Below are positions 53,881 to 62,578 of a stretch of 64,000 bases of DNA, one piece after another. This DNA is from Mangrovibacillus cuniculi (lineage in GTDB: Bacteria; Bacillota; Bacilli; Bacillales; R1DC41): the NCBI RefSeq assembly GCF_015482585.1, contig NZ_CP049742.1, forward strand, positions 322,501 to 386,500. The letters are read 5' to 3'. The notes beneath the pieces are model-generated. The model did not search any database. It had not been told where the DNA came from and saw only the letters and a list, made by a program, of their open reading frames with translations. How positions within the stretch are numbered: position 1 is the first letter of the stretch; each line of letters starts with the position of its first letter. Position numbers and translations under genes: made by a program.

Positions 53881-55176
53881 TTATGCGTTTTTTAACTGTT
53901 CGAATGCTTTATTTACCGCAAGTAATGTCGTGTCAATATCTTCGTCTGTATGGGCAGTAGTCAAGAACCACGCTTCATACTTAGATGGAGCTAGATTAAT
54001 TCCTTGAGCCAACATTAGCTTAAAGAATTTCGCAAATTGCTCCCCATCCGTTGCCTCCGCTTGCTCGTAGTTCACGACCTTTTCATCTGTAAAATAAATA
54101 GTGAGTGCACCTTTTAAGCGGTTCGTGGTAATGGTAATTCCGTGCTCCTTCGCTGCTGCTAAAATACCATCTTCAAGCTTTGCCCCAAGGCGATCTAACT
54201 CTTCATAAACGCCATCTTGCTTTAACACTTCTAAACAAGCGATTCCGGAAAGAATAGAAGCTGGATTACCAGCCATCGTACCTGCTTGGTAGGCAGGGCC
54301 TAATGGAGCAACGTGTTCCATAATATCCGCGCGGCCACCGTATGCACCAATTGGAAGTCCGCCACCAATAATTTTTCCTAGTGCCGTTAAATCTGGCTTT
54401 ACTTGAAGCATATCTTGCGCACCACCATACATAAAGCGGAAGGCAGTGATTACTTCATCGTAAATAACTAGAGCTCCAGCATCGTGGGTAATTCTATTAA
54501 CTTCCTCTAAGAAACCAGGATGAGGTTCGACAATACCGAAGTTTCCGACGATCGGTTCTACTAGTACTGCAGCTACTTCATCTCCCCAGCGATCCATCGC
54601 AGCTTTGTATGACTCAATATCATTAAAAGGAACAGTGATAACTTCTTTCGCGATGGCTTTTGTAACTCCAGCGGAATCTGGCGTCCCAAGAGTAGAAGGT
54701 CCAGAGCCTGCAGCAACTAGTACTAAGTCAGAATGGCCGTGGTAACATCCTGCAAATTTAATAATTTTATCTCGACCAGTATATGCACGAGCAACACGAA
54801 TCGTTGTCATGACAGCTTCTGTACCAGAGTTTACAAACCTTACTTTGTCCATATACGGCATAGCTTCCTTAATCATCTTCGCGAATTTAATTTCATGCGG
54901 AGTTGGCGTTCCGTATAATACGCCATTCTCTGCCGCATACGTGATTGCTTTCGTGATGTGCGGGTGTGCATGCCCTGTGATAATCGGACCGTATGCTGCT
55001 AAGTAGTCAATGTACTTATTTCCATCCACGTCCCAAAAGTAGGCTCCTTTCGCGCGCTCCATCGTTACCGGAGCTCCGCCGCCAACTGCTTTATAAGAGC
55101 GGGAAGGACTGTTAACCCCACCAACTATATGTAGAAGAGCTTCTTCATGTAACTGCTCTGATTTATTCCAATTCAT
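53881..55176 (-). CDS. hemL: Glutamate-1-semialdehyde 2,1-aminomutase
   Basis: 431-aa PLP enzyme converting glutamate-1-semialdehyde to 5-aminolevulinate for tetrapyrrole synthesis. Class III aminotransferase signature [12 protein letters not shown] near 243, PLP lysine in [16 protein letters not shown] near 265, and the GSA-AT motif [16 protein letters not shown] near 117. The position before bcp and perR corresponds to B. subtilis gsaB, the second HemL paralogue; a hemAXCDBL operon copy may exist elsewhere. AGGAGG precedes the ATG. Upstream lies array A. Confidence 0.93.
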   Translation of the reverse strand: MNWNKSEQLHEEALLHIVGGVNSPSRSYKAVGGGAPVTMERAKGAYFWDVDGNKYIDYLAAYGPIITGHAHPHITKAITYAAENGVLYGTPTPHEIKFAKMIKEAMPYMDKVRFVNSGTEAVMTTIRVARAYTGRDKIIKFAGCYHGHSDLVLVAAGSGPSTLGTPDSAGVTKAIAKEVITVPFNDIESYKAAMDRWGDEVAAVLVEPIVGNFGIVEPHPGFLEEVNRITHDAGALVIYDEVITAFRFMYGGAQDMLQVKPDLTALGKIIGGGLPIGAYGGRADIMEHVAPLGPAYQAGTMAGNPASILSGIACLEVLKQDGVYEELDRLGAKLEDGILAAAKEHGITITTNRLKGALTIYFTDEKVVNYEQAEATDGEQFAKFFKLMLAQGINLAPSKYEAWFLTTAHTDEDIDTTLLAVNKAFEQLKNA

Positions 55177-55244
55177 GATTAATCCTCCTAAGCTTTCAAA
55201 CTAGTAACTATTGTAGTCTCCATCGGTAGGTAAAGCAAATGGTC

Positions 55245-55640
55245 GATATTTGAAATGAGTGTTCTATACCCATCTCGGATTCGGAAGTTGGCGGTGAGAA
55301 GAGAATAGAGGCGCTCTATACCCATCTCAGAGGCGTAAGTTGGCGGTGAGGAGGGAATAGAGGCGTTCTATACGCATCTCGGAGGAGGAAATTGCCGGTG
55401 AGAAGAGAATACAGGCGTTCTATACTCATCTCGGAGGAGGAAGTTGATGGTGAGAAGAGAATAGAGGCGCTCTATACCCATCTCGGTGGAGGAAGTTGAT
55501 GGTGAGAAGAGAATAGAGGCGCTCTATACCCATCTCGGAGGAGGAAGTTGGCGGTGAGAATAGAATAGGCGCGTCCCAAACTTACGAAGGAAGAGAAAAT
55601 CCGCTGCTAGATGAGAATAGACACGATCTCCAAGCACGAA
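55245..55640. repeat. Array A, 52-bp tandem repeat, about seven units
   Basis: CTATA occurs at 55264, 55316, 55368, 55420, 55472 and 55524, exactly 52 bp apart. Units read GAGAAGAGAATAGAGGCGCT, then CTATACCCATCTC and GGAGGAGGAAGTTGGCGGT. ATAGAG-GCG-CTCTAT is a perfect small dyad within the unit. The array lies in the 530-base divergent gap between hemL and the ABC-2 operon, so it is near two promoters. The last 60 bases are decayed units. Confidence 0.9.
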
Positions 55641-55706
55641 AAGACTGAACACAGCCTTCATGTGTTACACTAGACTGCGGCAATTAAATAGCTAGGAGGT
55701 TTCAAA

Positions 55707-56750
55707 ATGAAGGATGCGATAGTAGTAAACAATCTTCGAAAAGAATTCCGAGTATATTCTAGTCGTCCTGGACTTGCAGGCGCTTTTCGAGACCTTTTAA
55801 ATAGACAGTCTAAAATAGTTCCAGCTGTAAAAGACATTAGCTTTACTGTGAAGCAAGGAGAAATGGTGGGATACATCGGAGAAAATGGAGCAGGAAAATC
55901 TACGACGATAAAAATGCTAACCGGAATCCTTTCTCCAACAAGTGGGACGGTTCGCGTAAATGGCATGGACCCGCATAAAGAAAGAGAGAAATTCGTAAAG
56001 ACGATTGGTGTAGTGTTCGGTCAGCGTTCTCAATTATGGTGGGACATTGCGGTGCAAGAATCCTTTAGACTTTTAAAGAAAGTGTATAACGTTCCAGATG
56101 ACTTGTACGAAGATCACATGGAATTAATTATCCGCACGCTGGATATAGAACCACTCTTGGATAAACCAGTTCGTAAACTTTCATTAGGGCAGCGAATGAG
56201 ATGCGAGCTTGCAGCGGCGCTTATTCATAATCCAAAACTCTTATTCTTAGACGAACCAACAATTGGATTAGACGTTTTAGTAAAAGTAAAGATTCGTCAA
56301 TTTTTAAAAGAAATAAACGAGCGCTATAATACGACAATACTTTTAACCACTCATGACTTAAGTGACATTGAAGCACTATGTGAACGTGTGGTGATGCTAG
56401 ACGAAGGACAAATCATTTATGATGGCAGTCTCCTTCAACTTAAGCAAAACTGGGGAGATCAGAAAATCATTCACATGAAATTCCTAGATGATATCCCAGT
56501 GGAAGTGTTGCAAATGCACACGGATTCCGTTGCACAACAAAAGTGGATGTATGACGAGAAAGAGCAGCGTTATTCCATTGTACTTGGTGCAGACGAGGAA
56601 GTTATTTCTCAGCTAATTAAACATGTTGTGGAAGCTTTCCCTATCAAAGATATTCATATAGAAGAAACATCTACGGAAGATATTATTCAAAAAATCTACG
56701 AAAAAGGTTCTGCAGAAAACGATAACAAAGCTGCAAAAGCCATAGGGTAG
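55707..56750 (+). CDS. ABC-2 type exporter ATPase
   Basis: 347-aa ATP-binding subunit with Walker A GENGAGKST at about 54-62, the distinctive GQRSQLWWDIAVQESF segment after the Q-loop, signature LSLGQRMR near 159, Walker B LLFLDEPTIGLD and a C-terminal regulatory part. This subtype goes with two ABC-2 membrane subunits of the DUF990/ABC2_membrane_6 type, as found in the next two genes. Substrate is unknown. AGGAGG precedes the ATG; the stop TAG directly touches the GTG start of the next gene. Confidence 0.88.
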   Translation: MKDAIVVNNLRKEFRVYSSRPGLAGAFRDLLNRQSKIVPAVKDISFTVKQGEMVGYIGENGAGKSTTIKMLTGILSPTSGTVRVNGMDPHKEREKFVKTIGVVFGQRSQLWWDIAVQESFRLLKKVYNVPDDLYEDHMELIIRTLDIEPLLDKPVRKLSLGQRMRCELAAALIHNPKLLFLDEPTIGLDVLVKVKIRQFLKEINERYNTTILLTTHDLSDIEALCERVVMLDEGQIIYDGSLLQLKQNWGDQKIIHMKFLDDIPVEVLQMHTDSVAQQKWMYDEKEQRYSIVLGADEEVISQLIKHVVEAFPIKDIHIEETSTEDIIQKIYEKGSAENDNKAAKAIG

Positions 56751-57551
56751 GTGTGGAAATTGGCAAAGTATATGGAAATGATGCGAATACGTTTCTTAAT
56801 GATGTTAGCGTACCGCACGAATTATTACAGTGGCATTTTAATTTATTCTATTAACATTGGTGCGTATTACTTCCTTTGGCAAGCAATCTATTCTGGTCAA
56901 GATGACATCCAAGGATTATCTGCTATCCAGATGACAACGTATATTGCTGTATCTTGGATGGTAAGGGCATTTTACTTTAATAACATTGACCGAGAAATAG
57001 CCATGGAGATTAAAGAGGGGAAAGTAGCGGTTGAACTCATACGACCTTATTCTTACCTTGGGATGAAAACCATGCAGGCTTTCGGAGAAGGAATCTTCCG
57101 TATTGCCTTTTTCTCCATACCAGGAATGATCATCGTTGCGTTTATCTTCCCGATGGAGTTCACAACAACCTTCTCGACTTGGGCTCTATTTGCATGTTCT
57201 TTATTGTTTAGCTTTATGATCAATACGCAAATCAATCTCTTAACAGGGATGACAACGTTCTTCTTATTTAACAATGATGGCTTAATTCGCGCGAAACGAG
57301 TAGTGATTGATCTATTCTCTGGACTATTATTACCGATTAGTTTCTTTCCACTTTGGGCGCAAAACATCATGCAGTTTTTACCGTTTCAAGGAATCAGTTA
57401 TGTACCAAGTATGATTTTCACGGAAGGATTTGTCGGAAATGAGATTTGGAATGCACTTCTTCTACAAGTAGTGTGGGTCTTCCTTCTGATGATTCCGATT
57501 CAACTGCTATGGGTGACTGCTAAAAAACAAATGGTCATTCAAGGAGGGTAA
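56751..57551 (+). CDS. ABC-2 type permease, first subunit
   Basis: 266-aa membrane protein with six hydrophobic segments (about 15-40, 55-75, 105-135, 140-160, 175-200 and 230-252) of the ABC-2 permease superfamily. The motif IDREIAMEIKEGKVAVELIR with PYSYLG at about 83-108 is typical of the paired ABC2_membrane_6/DUF990 proteins. GTG start directly after the ATPase stop suggests translational coupling; ATG 56772 is a less likely alternative. Confidence 0.85.
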   Translation: MWKLAKYMEMMRIRFLMMLAYRTNYYSGILIYSINIGAYYFLWQAIYSGQDDIQGLSAIQMTTYIAVSWMVRAFYFNNIDREIAMEIKEGKVAVELIRPYSYLGMKTMQAFGEGIFRIAFFSIPGMIIVAFIFPMEFTTTFSTWALFACSLLFSFMINTQINLLTGMTTFFLFNNDGLIRAKRVVIDLFSGLLLPISFFPLWAQNIMQFLPFQGISYVPSMIFTEGFVGNEIWNALLLQVVWVFLLMIPIQLLWVTAKKQMVIQGG

Positions 57552-57554
57552 GAA

Positions 57555-58340
57555 ATGTTTTATATAAATATGTTCTTTCGTTACATTGCGCAATATATGA
57601 AAACGAGGCTGCAATATCGAGCAGATCTTATTGTTGAAATTTTTTCTGATTTACTGTTTCAAGCTGTTAACTTAATTTTTATTCTTGTAGTGTTCGGGCA
57701 TACAACTTTATTAAACGGGTGGAGTAGGGAAGAAATCATCTTTATCTATGGATTCTTCTTAGTTCCTTTTGCGATTTTTTCTACGTTCTTTAACATCTGG
57801 GATTTTAACGAACGCTATATAGTAAAAGGGGAATTTGACCGTATTTTAACGAGACCAATCCATTCATTATTTCAGATTATCTTAGAAAGAATGGAACTAG
57901 AGTCGTTGTTTGGGATTGTAACTGGAATTGCAGTCATGATTTATGCTGGCTCTGAGTTAGGACTCGACTTAGCATGGTACGACCCATTGATCTTTATTGT
58001 ACTTTCGTTAGGTGGAGCTCTAGTGTATGCTGGCATATTCATCTCCCTTGCGAGTATCGGCTTTTGGTCTGATGCACGTACGTCGATCATGCCGATGATG
58101 TATAACATCGGAAATTACGGAAGATATCCAGTAGATATTTACAACCGTGCGATCCGGTTTGTTCTGACATGGATTTTACCTTTTGCCTTCGTGGGTGTGT
58201 ATCCAGCAGCGTATTTCTTAGGTCGCTCCGAGTGGTTTGGTTACGCATTTTTAACACCAGTAGTTGGCGTAGCCTTCTTTGTTCTTTCTGTCGTTCTGTG
58301 GAACGCTGGGGTTAAGAGATATCGAGGAGCGGGAAATTAA
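57555..58340 (+). CDS. ABC-2 type permease, second subunit
   Basis: 261-aa partner of the preceding permease, with six TM segments and FDRILTRPIHSLFQIILERM at about 93-112, the same kind of cytoplasmic loop as IKEGKVAVELIRPYSY in its partner. The two form a heterodimer with the ATPase at 55707. Spacing is three bases, with GGAGG overlapping the previous stop. No regulator or immunity gene is adjacent, so the cargo cannot be guessed. Confidence 0.85.
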   Translation: MFYINMFFRYIAQYMKTRLQYRADLIVEIFSDLLFQAVNLIFILVVFGHTTLLNGWSREEIIFIYGFFLVPFAIFSTFFNIWDFNERYIVKGEFDRILTRPIHSLFQIILERMELESLFGIVTGIAVMIYAGSELGLDLAWYDPLIFIVLSLGGALVYAGIFISLASIGFWSDARTSIMPMMYNIGNYGRYPVDIYNRAIRFVLTWILPFAFVGVYPAAYFLGRSEWFGYAFLTPVVGVAFFVLSVVLWNAGVKRYRGAGN

Positions 58341-58413
58341 AATTTCGAATATCCTTCTTTCTTTCAACGTACTTATAAAGGACAAGTACTAATGAAAGGA
58401 AGGAGGATTTTTT

Positions 58414-58830
58414 ATGTTTTGGATTGGTCAATTAGCGATAGTTGTCATTATGATTATGGGGTTTATAACACTTTGCCAACCAAAATCACCTGGCACTCCT
58501 TATCTTTCCGTGCGTCATTTATGGATTTTGACTTGTGTGTATTTACAGATGCTAATAGGCTTTGGCTTTTTATATATGCTTTATCACTGGAATGGACATG
58601 CGGTGTTACAACAGTTAGGATCCACTCCACCAGAACCGACGTTGGATGATTTATGGACGATGTTTTATTTCAGTGCGACGACGTTATTTTCTCTAGGTTA
58701 CGGAGATTTTGTGCCTATCGGAATTGGCAGATTAATAGCCGTAATTGAGTCTTTAATCGGCTACATTATTCCGGCTGCGCTGGTGGTTCGTACAGTATTG
58801 GACTGGGAGTTGGAAAAGAAAGAGCCTTAA
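58414..58830 (+). CDS. Small two-TM potassium channel
   Basis: 138-aa ion channel. Residues 1-22 form a first hydrophobic segment, about 33-57 a second, then a pore helix and selectivity filter TTLFSLGYGDFVPIG at about 90-104, and a last TM at about 108-128. GYGD is the K+ filter. There is no cytoplasmic RCK or cyclic-nucleotide domain, as in short LctB-type channels of bacilli. AAGGAGGA lies before the ATG. It is 73 bases after the ABC-2 operon. Confidence 0.85.
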   Translation: MFWIGQLAIVVIMIMGFITLCQPKSPGTPYLSVRHLWILTCVYLQMLIGFGFLYMLYHWNGHAVLQQLGSTPPEPTLDDLWTMFYFSATTLFSLGYGDFVPIGIGRLIAVIESLIGYIIPAALVVRTVLDWELEKKEP

Positions 58831-58884
58831 GAGTTGTGATTTCAAGTTGAATTGGATAACCTAGTCACGAAGGAGTGATTAGAT

Positions 58885-59352
58885 ATGACATTAGAAGGAA
58901 AAAAGGCACCTTTATTTTCTTTACAGGGAAACAATGGAGAGACGTTTTCTTTAGGTGATTACATTGGTAAAAAGGTGATTGTTCTCTACTTTTATCCAAA
59001 AGATATGACCCCAGGGTGTACAACACAAGCTTGTGACTTCCGCGATCAATCAGCAGAATTCGAAAACGTGAATGCGATGATCGTAGGGATTAGTCCAGAC
59101 CCAGTTGCGCGACACGAAAAATTCATCAATAAACACGGACTGCCATTTGAACTGCTAGCAGATGAAAACCACGAAGTAGCAGAAGCTTACGGAGTGTGGC
59201 AACTAAAGAAAAATTTCGGAAAAGAGTACATGGGAATCGTACGTTCCACATTTGTCATCGGACTAGATGGAGTGGTTTTAAAAGAATGGACAAAAGTGAA
59301 AGTGAAAGGCCACGTAGAAGAAGCATTAGATTTCGTAAAAAGCCAACAATAA
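58885..59352 (+). CDS. bcp: Thioredoxin-dependent peroxiredoxin (Bcp/YgaF)
   Basis: 155-aa Bcp/PrxQ-type thiol peroxidase reducing H2O2 and organic peroxides with thioredoxin. Peroxidatic Cys in DMTPGCTTQACDFRD at about residue 45 and resolving Cys five residues later, the atypical two-Cys PrxQ pattern; Arg in IVRSTFVI completes the site. The position two genes after hemL and before perR matches B. subtilis ygaF. GGAGTGATTAGAT precedes the ATG. Confidence 0.93.
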   Translation: MTLEGKKAPLFSLQGNNGETFSLGDYIGKKVIVLYFYPKDMTPGCTTQACDFRDQSAEFENVNAMIVGISPDPVARHEKFINKHGLPFELLADENHEVAEAYGVWQLKKNFGKEYMGIVRSTFVIGLDGVVLKEWTKVKVKGHVEEALDFVKSQQ

Positions 59353-59446
59353 CACCCATTTTTCACACAATAGGACAGGTGTCCATGCCAAAAGAGGTTT
59401 TGTACATATTGTAGAGTAGGGCATACCTCCTCAGATTATATATAGT

Positions 59447-59480
59447 TTACGAGCTAAAGCGATTTAGCTCGTATTTTTTT
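59447..59480 (+). terminator. bcp terminator
   Basis: TACGAGCTAAA / TTTAGCTCGTA perfect arms with GCGA loop, then seven T. F copy 6 starts in the T-run. Confidence 0.88.
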
Positions 59481-59542
59481 GTCGCGTGACGCGACAACTA
59501 GGCGTTGGCCACGTGATGTGGCCGGAACTTAGCGTAGTATCC
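59481..59542 (+). repeat. F repeat copy 6
   Basis: GTCGC-GTGAC-GCGAC replaces the GTTAC/GTAAC hairpin of other copies with pairing kept; the second hairpin is GGCCAC-GTGAT-GTGGCC. Confidence 0.82.
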
Positions 59543-59561
59543 ATAATGTTGTTTTAGAATT

Positions 59562-59620
59562 CGTGACGCGACAACTAGGCGATGGCCACGTGATGTGGCC
59601 GGAACTTAGCGTAGTATCCT
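59562..59620 (+). repeat. F repeat copy 7 (tandem to copy 6)
   Basis: Almost identical to copy 6 from GTGACGCGACAACTAGGCG onward, lacking only its first bases. Copies 6 and 7 are 81 bases apart, so this looks like a local tandem duplication. Confidence 0.82.
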
Positions 59621-59667
59621 TTAATTTCCTAGATTTCCGCGACAACTTTATGCTGCCAGCTTTTCTA

Positions 59668-59815
59668 GCGGCAAGTCGCCGAAGCCACCGAGAAGAGAGC
59701 GGTTCCCCATTGACAAGTCGCCGAAGCCGCGGAGAAGAGAGTGATTTACATCGGCAAGTCGCCAAAGCCACGGAGAAGAGAGTGGTTCCCCCGCGGCAAG
59801 TCGCCAAAGCCGCCC
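59668..59815. repeat. Array E, about 42-bp tandem repeat, 3-4 units
   Basis: GGCAAGTCGCC(G/A)AAGCC followed by GGAGAAGAGAGTG repeats at about 41-42 bp. The unit shares GCCGAAGCCGC and the GAGAAGAGAG purine segment with array D. Decayed pieces continue to about 59890. With F copies 6 and 7 it fills the 640-base gap between bcp and the dehydrogenase. Confidence 0.8.
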
Positions 59816-59991
59816 CGTGTTCAGCAATCCCTAGGCGACAAACGCCAAAAGTCGCCATAAGCCCCGCAATCCCCATGCGGCAAATCCCACAAGTTGCCTC
59901 ACCCACACCTCAAATCTCCAAAATATAAAAAAAGGATTCTATCTAATAAAATAGAAGTTAATAGATGCATATAGAAGAACGGAGTGAGCAT

Positions 59992-60942
59992 GTGAACATA
60001 CTTTTTACTTTTGAACCAAATCAAGATTTTCAACAGCACTTTCAGTCAACGTATCAGGACCTTCATTGGACATTCGCCAAATCTATAAGGGAAGCGGAGA
60101 AGCGATTAAGTGATGCAGAAGTAATCGTTACATACGGAGAAGATTTAAGAGATCAACATATTGAACAAGCAACTAATTTGAAATGGATTATGGTTGTTTC
60201 AGCAGGCTTGGAGAAAATGCCTTTCGCTTCTATACAGAAGAAAAATATTCTAGTTACAAATGCGAGAGGAATTCATGCAATCCCAATGGCGGAGTATACA
60301 TTAGGTGTCATGATTCATCACGCGAAGCAGATGAAACTGTTAGCACAGCAGGAAGAGGAACATCTATGGAATAGAAGAGTGCCAATGCAAGAACTCTATG
60401 GACAAACGGCAATGATTGTAGGAGCTGGTGCAATTGGAACGAGAATTGCACACATTCTCAAAGCGTTTACTATGAATGTGATTGGAGTTAACACATCGGG
60501 GACTTTACCAACTCCGTTTGACGAGGCATACTCAATGGAAGATATGGATCAAGCTCTTCCAAATGCGGATTATATTATCTCCATCCTTCCGAGTACTCCA
60601 AGCACTATTGATTTTTGGAGAAAACCCCATTTTAAACTAATGAAGTCAACTGCTGTTTTTATTAACATTGGTAGAGGAGATGCTGTTGACGATAAAGTTT
60701 TATTGGATACCATGAACAATAATGAGATTGCACATGCTTATTTAGATGTTTTTAAACATGAGCCTCTTCCAAGTGAGCACGCATTTTGGAAACAGGAGAA
60801 CATCACAGTGACTCCGCATATTTCAAGCATCACCAAAAAATATCTTCCAAGATCTTTTGAAATCTTTGAGCAAAACCTAAAGCTTTTTATAGAAGGACAA
60901 GAAGACTTCCAGAATATAATAGACGTGAAAAGAGGGTATTAA
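59992..60942 (+). CDS. D-2-hydroxyacid dehydrogenase family protein
   Basis: 316-aa NAD(P)-dependent dehydrogenase of the D-isomer 2-hydroxyacid (GhrA/phosphoglycerate dehydrogenase-like) family. It has a nucleotide motif VGAGAIGTRIAHIL at about 138-151, an active-site Arg in NIGRGDAVDD, Glu in VFKHEPLP, and the catalytic His in TVTPHISS. Substrate is unknown (glyoxylate or hydroxypyruvate are common). I prefer GTG 59992, seven bases after GGAG; an ATG at 59965 lies before that ribosome site. It is two bases from the next gene, so an operon. Confidence 0.82.
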   Translation: MNILFTFEPNQDFQQHFQSTYQDLHWTFAKSIREAEKRLSDAEVIVTYGEDLRDQHIEQATNLKWIMVVSAGLEKMPFASIQKKNILVTNARGIHAIPMAEYTLGVMIHHAKQMKLLAQQEEEHLWNRRVPMQELYGQTAMIVGAGAIGTRIAHILKAFTMNVIGVNTSGTLPTPFDEAYSMEDMDQALPNADYIISILPSTPSTIDFWRKPHFKLMKSTAVFINIGRGDAVDDKVLLDTMNNNEIAHAYLDVFKHEPLPSEHAFWKQENITVTPHISSITKKYLPRSFEIFEQNLKLFIEGQEDFQNIIDVKRGY

Positions 60943-60944
60943 CG

Positions 60945-61493
60945 ATGAAAATATATACAAAAACAGGTGACAAGGGGCAAACGTCTCTAATCTATGGTTC
61001 GCGCGTTGCAAAAAATGATCTTCGAGTGGAGGCGTATGGAACGTGTGATGAAGCAAACTCCGTAATTGGTGTAAGTCTTAGTTTTCTAGATGCTGTGACA
61101 TTTGAAGGGAAAGAGGCATTCGTGGAGTCTTTGCAAAGAGTACAAACCGAATTGTTCCACGTTGGAGCTGAGCTTGCTACACCCCAAGATAAAAAAGTAA
61201 CATGGGAACTAAAGGATCAGCACATTAGTATGTTGGAGACGGAGTTAGACAAGTGGGAAGAAGCACTACCTCCGCTTAGACAATTTATTCTACCTTCTGG
61301 ACATCCAACAGGTGCTCAACTTCACGTTGCTCGTACGATTGTTAGAAGAGCAGAAAGAATAGCGGTTGGAATCGATGGAGTAAATCCATTAGTACTATCT
61401 TACCTAAACCGATTATCCGATTACTTATTTGTTGCAGCCAGGTATGTAAATCTACAACTTCAGAAACCAGAGACGCCTTTGCAGATAAAATGA
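60945..61493 (+). CDS. PduO-type ATP:cob(I)alamin adenosyltransferase
   Basis: 182-aa corrinoid adenosyltransferase converting cob(I)alamin to adenosylcobalamin. N-terminal ATP-binding TKTGDKGQTSLIYGSRV at 4-20, then YGTCDEANSVIG, and the C-terminal signature RTIVRRAERIAVG at about 125-137 with LSYLNRLSDYLFVAARY. Trimeric cytosolic enzyme, similar to B. subtilis YvqK. It is two bases downstream of the dehydrogenase gene, with GAGGG before the ATG. Confidence 0.92.
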   Translation: MKIYTKTGDKGQTSLIYGSRVAKNDLRVEAYGTCDEANSVIGVSLSFLDAVTFEGKEAFVESLQRVQTELFHVGAELATPQDKKVTWELKDQHISMLETELDKWEEALPPLRQFILPSGHPTGAQLHVARTIVRRAERIAVGIDGVNPLVLSYLNRLSDYLFVAARYVNLQLQKPETPLQIK

Positions 61494-61533
61494 TAGTGCA
61501 TTAGGTAGATACCTTCCTTACGTACTAAAACGT

Positions 61534-61563
61534 TTGACAGATTCTTCACTAGAGGAGTACACT
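61534..61563 (+). promoter_or_regulatory. perR promoter
   Basis: TTGACA (61534-61539), an 18-base spacer and TACACT (61558-61563). The Per box starts three bases after the -10. Confidence 0.65.
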
Positions 61564-61565
61564 GT

Positions 61566-61580
61566 TTATAAAGATTATAA
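61566..61580 (+). promoter_or_regulatory. Per box
   Basis: TTATAAAGATTATAA matches the PerR operator TTATAATNATTATAA with a single mismatch. Its place at the transcription start indicates repression of perR by its own product, as in B. subtilis. Confidence 0.8.
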
Positions 61581-61615
61581 AGTAAGAATAAATACCTTTA
61601 AAGGAAGAGAGGTGC

Positions 61616-62059
61616 ATGATGGTGTCCCATGAACACTTACGTGAAGCACTAGATACTTTAAAAAGCACGGGCGTCCGGATTACACCACAGCGCCATGCAA
61701 TACTTGAATACATGATTGGAGCAATGTCTCATCCAACTGCAGATGATATCTATAAAGCGTTAGAGGGAAAATTCCCTAATATGAGCGTAGCTACAGTCTA
61801 CAACAACTTACGAGTTTTTAAAGAGGTTGGGCTGGTAAAAGAATTAACATATGGAGATGCTTCCAGTCGTTTTGACTTTGTTACAACAGATCATTATCAT
61901 GTCATTTGCGAGGACTGCGGTAAGATGGTAGATTTTTCTTACCCTGGACTAGATGAAGTTGAACAACTAGCTGCACATGTCACTGGATTTACCATTAGTC
62001 ATCATAGAATGGAAATCTACGGATCGTGTCCAGAGTGTTCTAATAAAAAGAAACATTAA
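61616..62059 (+). CDS. perR: Peroxide-responsive repressor PerR
   Basis: 147-aa Fur-family repressor that senses H2O2 by metal-catalysed oxidation of histidines. Winged helix with [15 protein letters not shown] and [20 protein letters not shown] at 15-60; regulatory metal ligands are expected in [15 protein letters not shown] and [16 protein letters not shown]; two CXXC motifs (CEDC and CPEC) hold structural zinc. Very similar to B. subtilis PerR. Two adjacent ATGs (61616 and 61619) are possible. The neighbouring bcp and hemL are of a kind often in the PerR regulon. Confidence 0.96.
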   Translation: MMVSHEHLREALDTLKSTGVRITPQRHAILEYMIGAMSHPTADDIYKALEGKFPNMSVATVYNNLRVFKEVGLVKELTYGDASSRFDFVTTDHYHVICEDCGKMVDFSYPGLDEVEQLAAHVTGFTISHHRMEIYGSCPECSNKKKH

Positions 62060-62092
62060 AAAGGTGCTGATTGCCAGCACCTTTTTTCTTAT
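62058..62092. terminator. Terminator between perR and ygzB
   Basis: AAGGTGCTG / CAGCACCTT stem with ATTGC loop, A-rich before and TTTTTT after, between convergent genes. Confidence 0.85.
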
Positions 62093-62100
62093 AATATCAG

Positions 62101-62457
62101 CTATTGTTGAATTGTTTTCTTTGAATTATATGATTCATCAAAATCTTTTCCTTCTAATGAAGGATCTAACGTTAGTGGTTCATTGCAATACATACACATA
62201 TCTACACGTCCTAGTACTTTCGTTAGTTTGTTACAATTTGGACAAACTACTTGTACTGCTCTTGTGGAAAGCATTCCAATCCAAAAGTATACGACAGTGC
62301 TGAAAATAATAGATAATAAACCAAGCAACATAAAGATTGTCATAACGATGGGGTATGATTTAAAGAAAATACCTCCATACATAATGATGAAGCCAATAAA
62401 TACTAAGCTTAAGGCAAATGTTCTAATCTTATTAATTTTATTCGAGTACTTAGCCAT
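62101..62457 (-). CDS. ygzB: UPF0295 membrane protein YgzB
   Basis: 118-aa protein with two TM helices (about 12-32 and 38-60) and a C-terminal cytoplasmic zinc-ribbon-like part ([20 protein letters not shown], then YC). Function unknown. Same place as B. subtilis ygzB, convergent with perR. I use ATG 62457 after GGGGGAG; the open frame continues 17 codons upstream without support. Confidence 0.82.
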   Translation of the reverse strand: MAKYSNKINKIRTFALSLVFIGFIIMYGGIFFKSYPIVMTIFMLLGLLSIIFSTVVYFWIGMLSTRAVQVVCPNCNKLTKVLGRVDMCMYCNEPLTLDPSLEGKDFDESYNSKKTIQQ

Positions 62458-62578
62458 TTCGTCTCCCCCTATAATTGCTAGTCTATCACACAGACTTGGA
62501 ACATTCACCAGTTTCTAAGGGAGGAAAAAGCGAAATTACGTCGAATAATGTCTAAAAAGTAGTTAGGGAGTGGGATAC

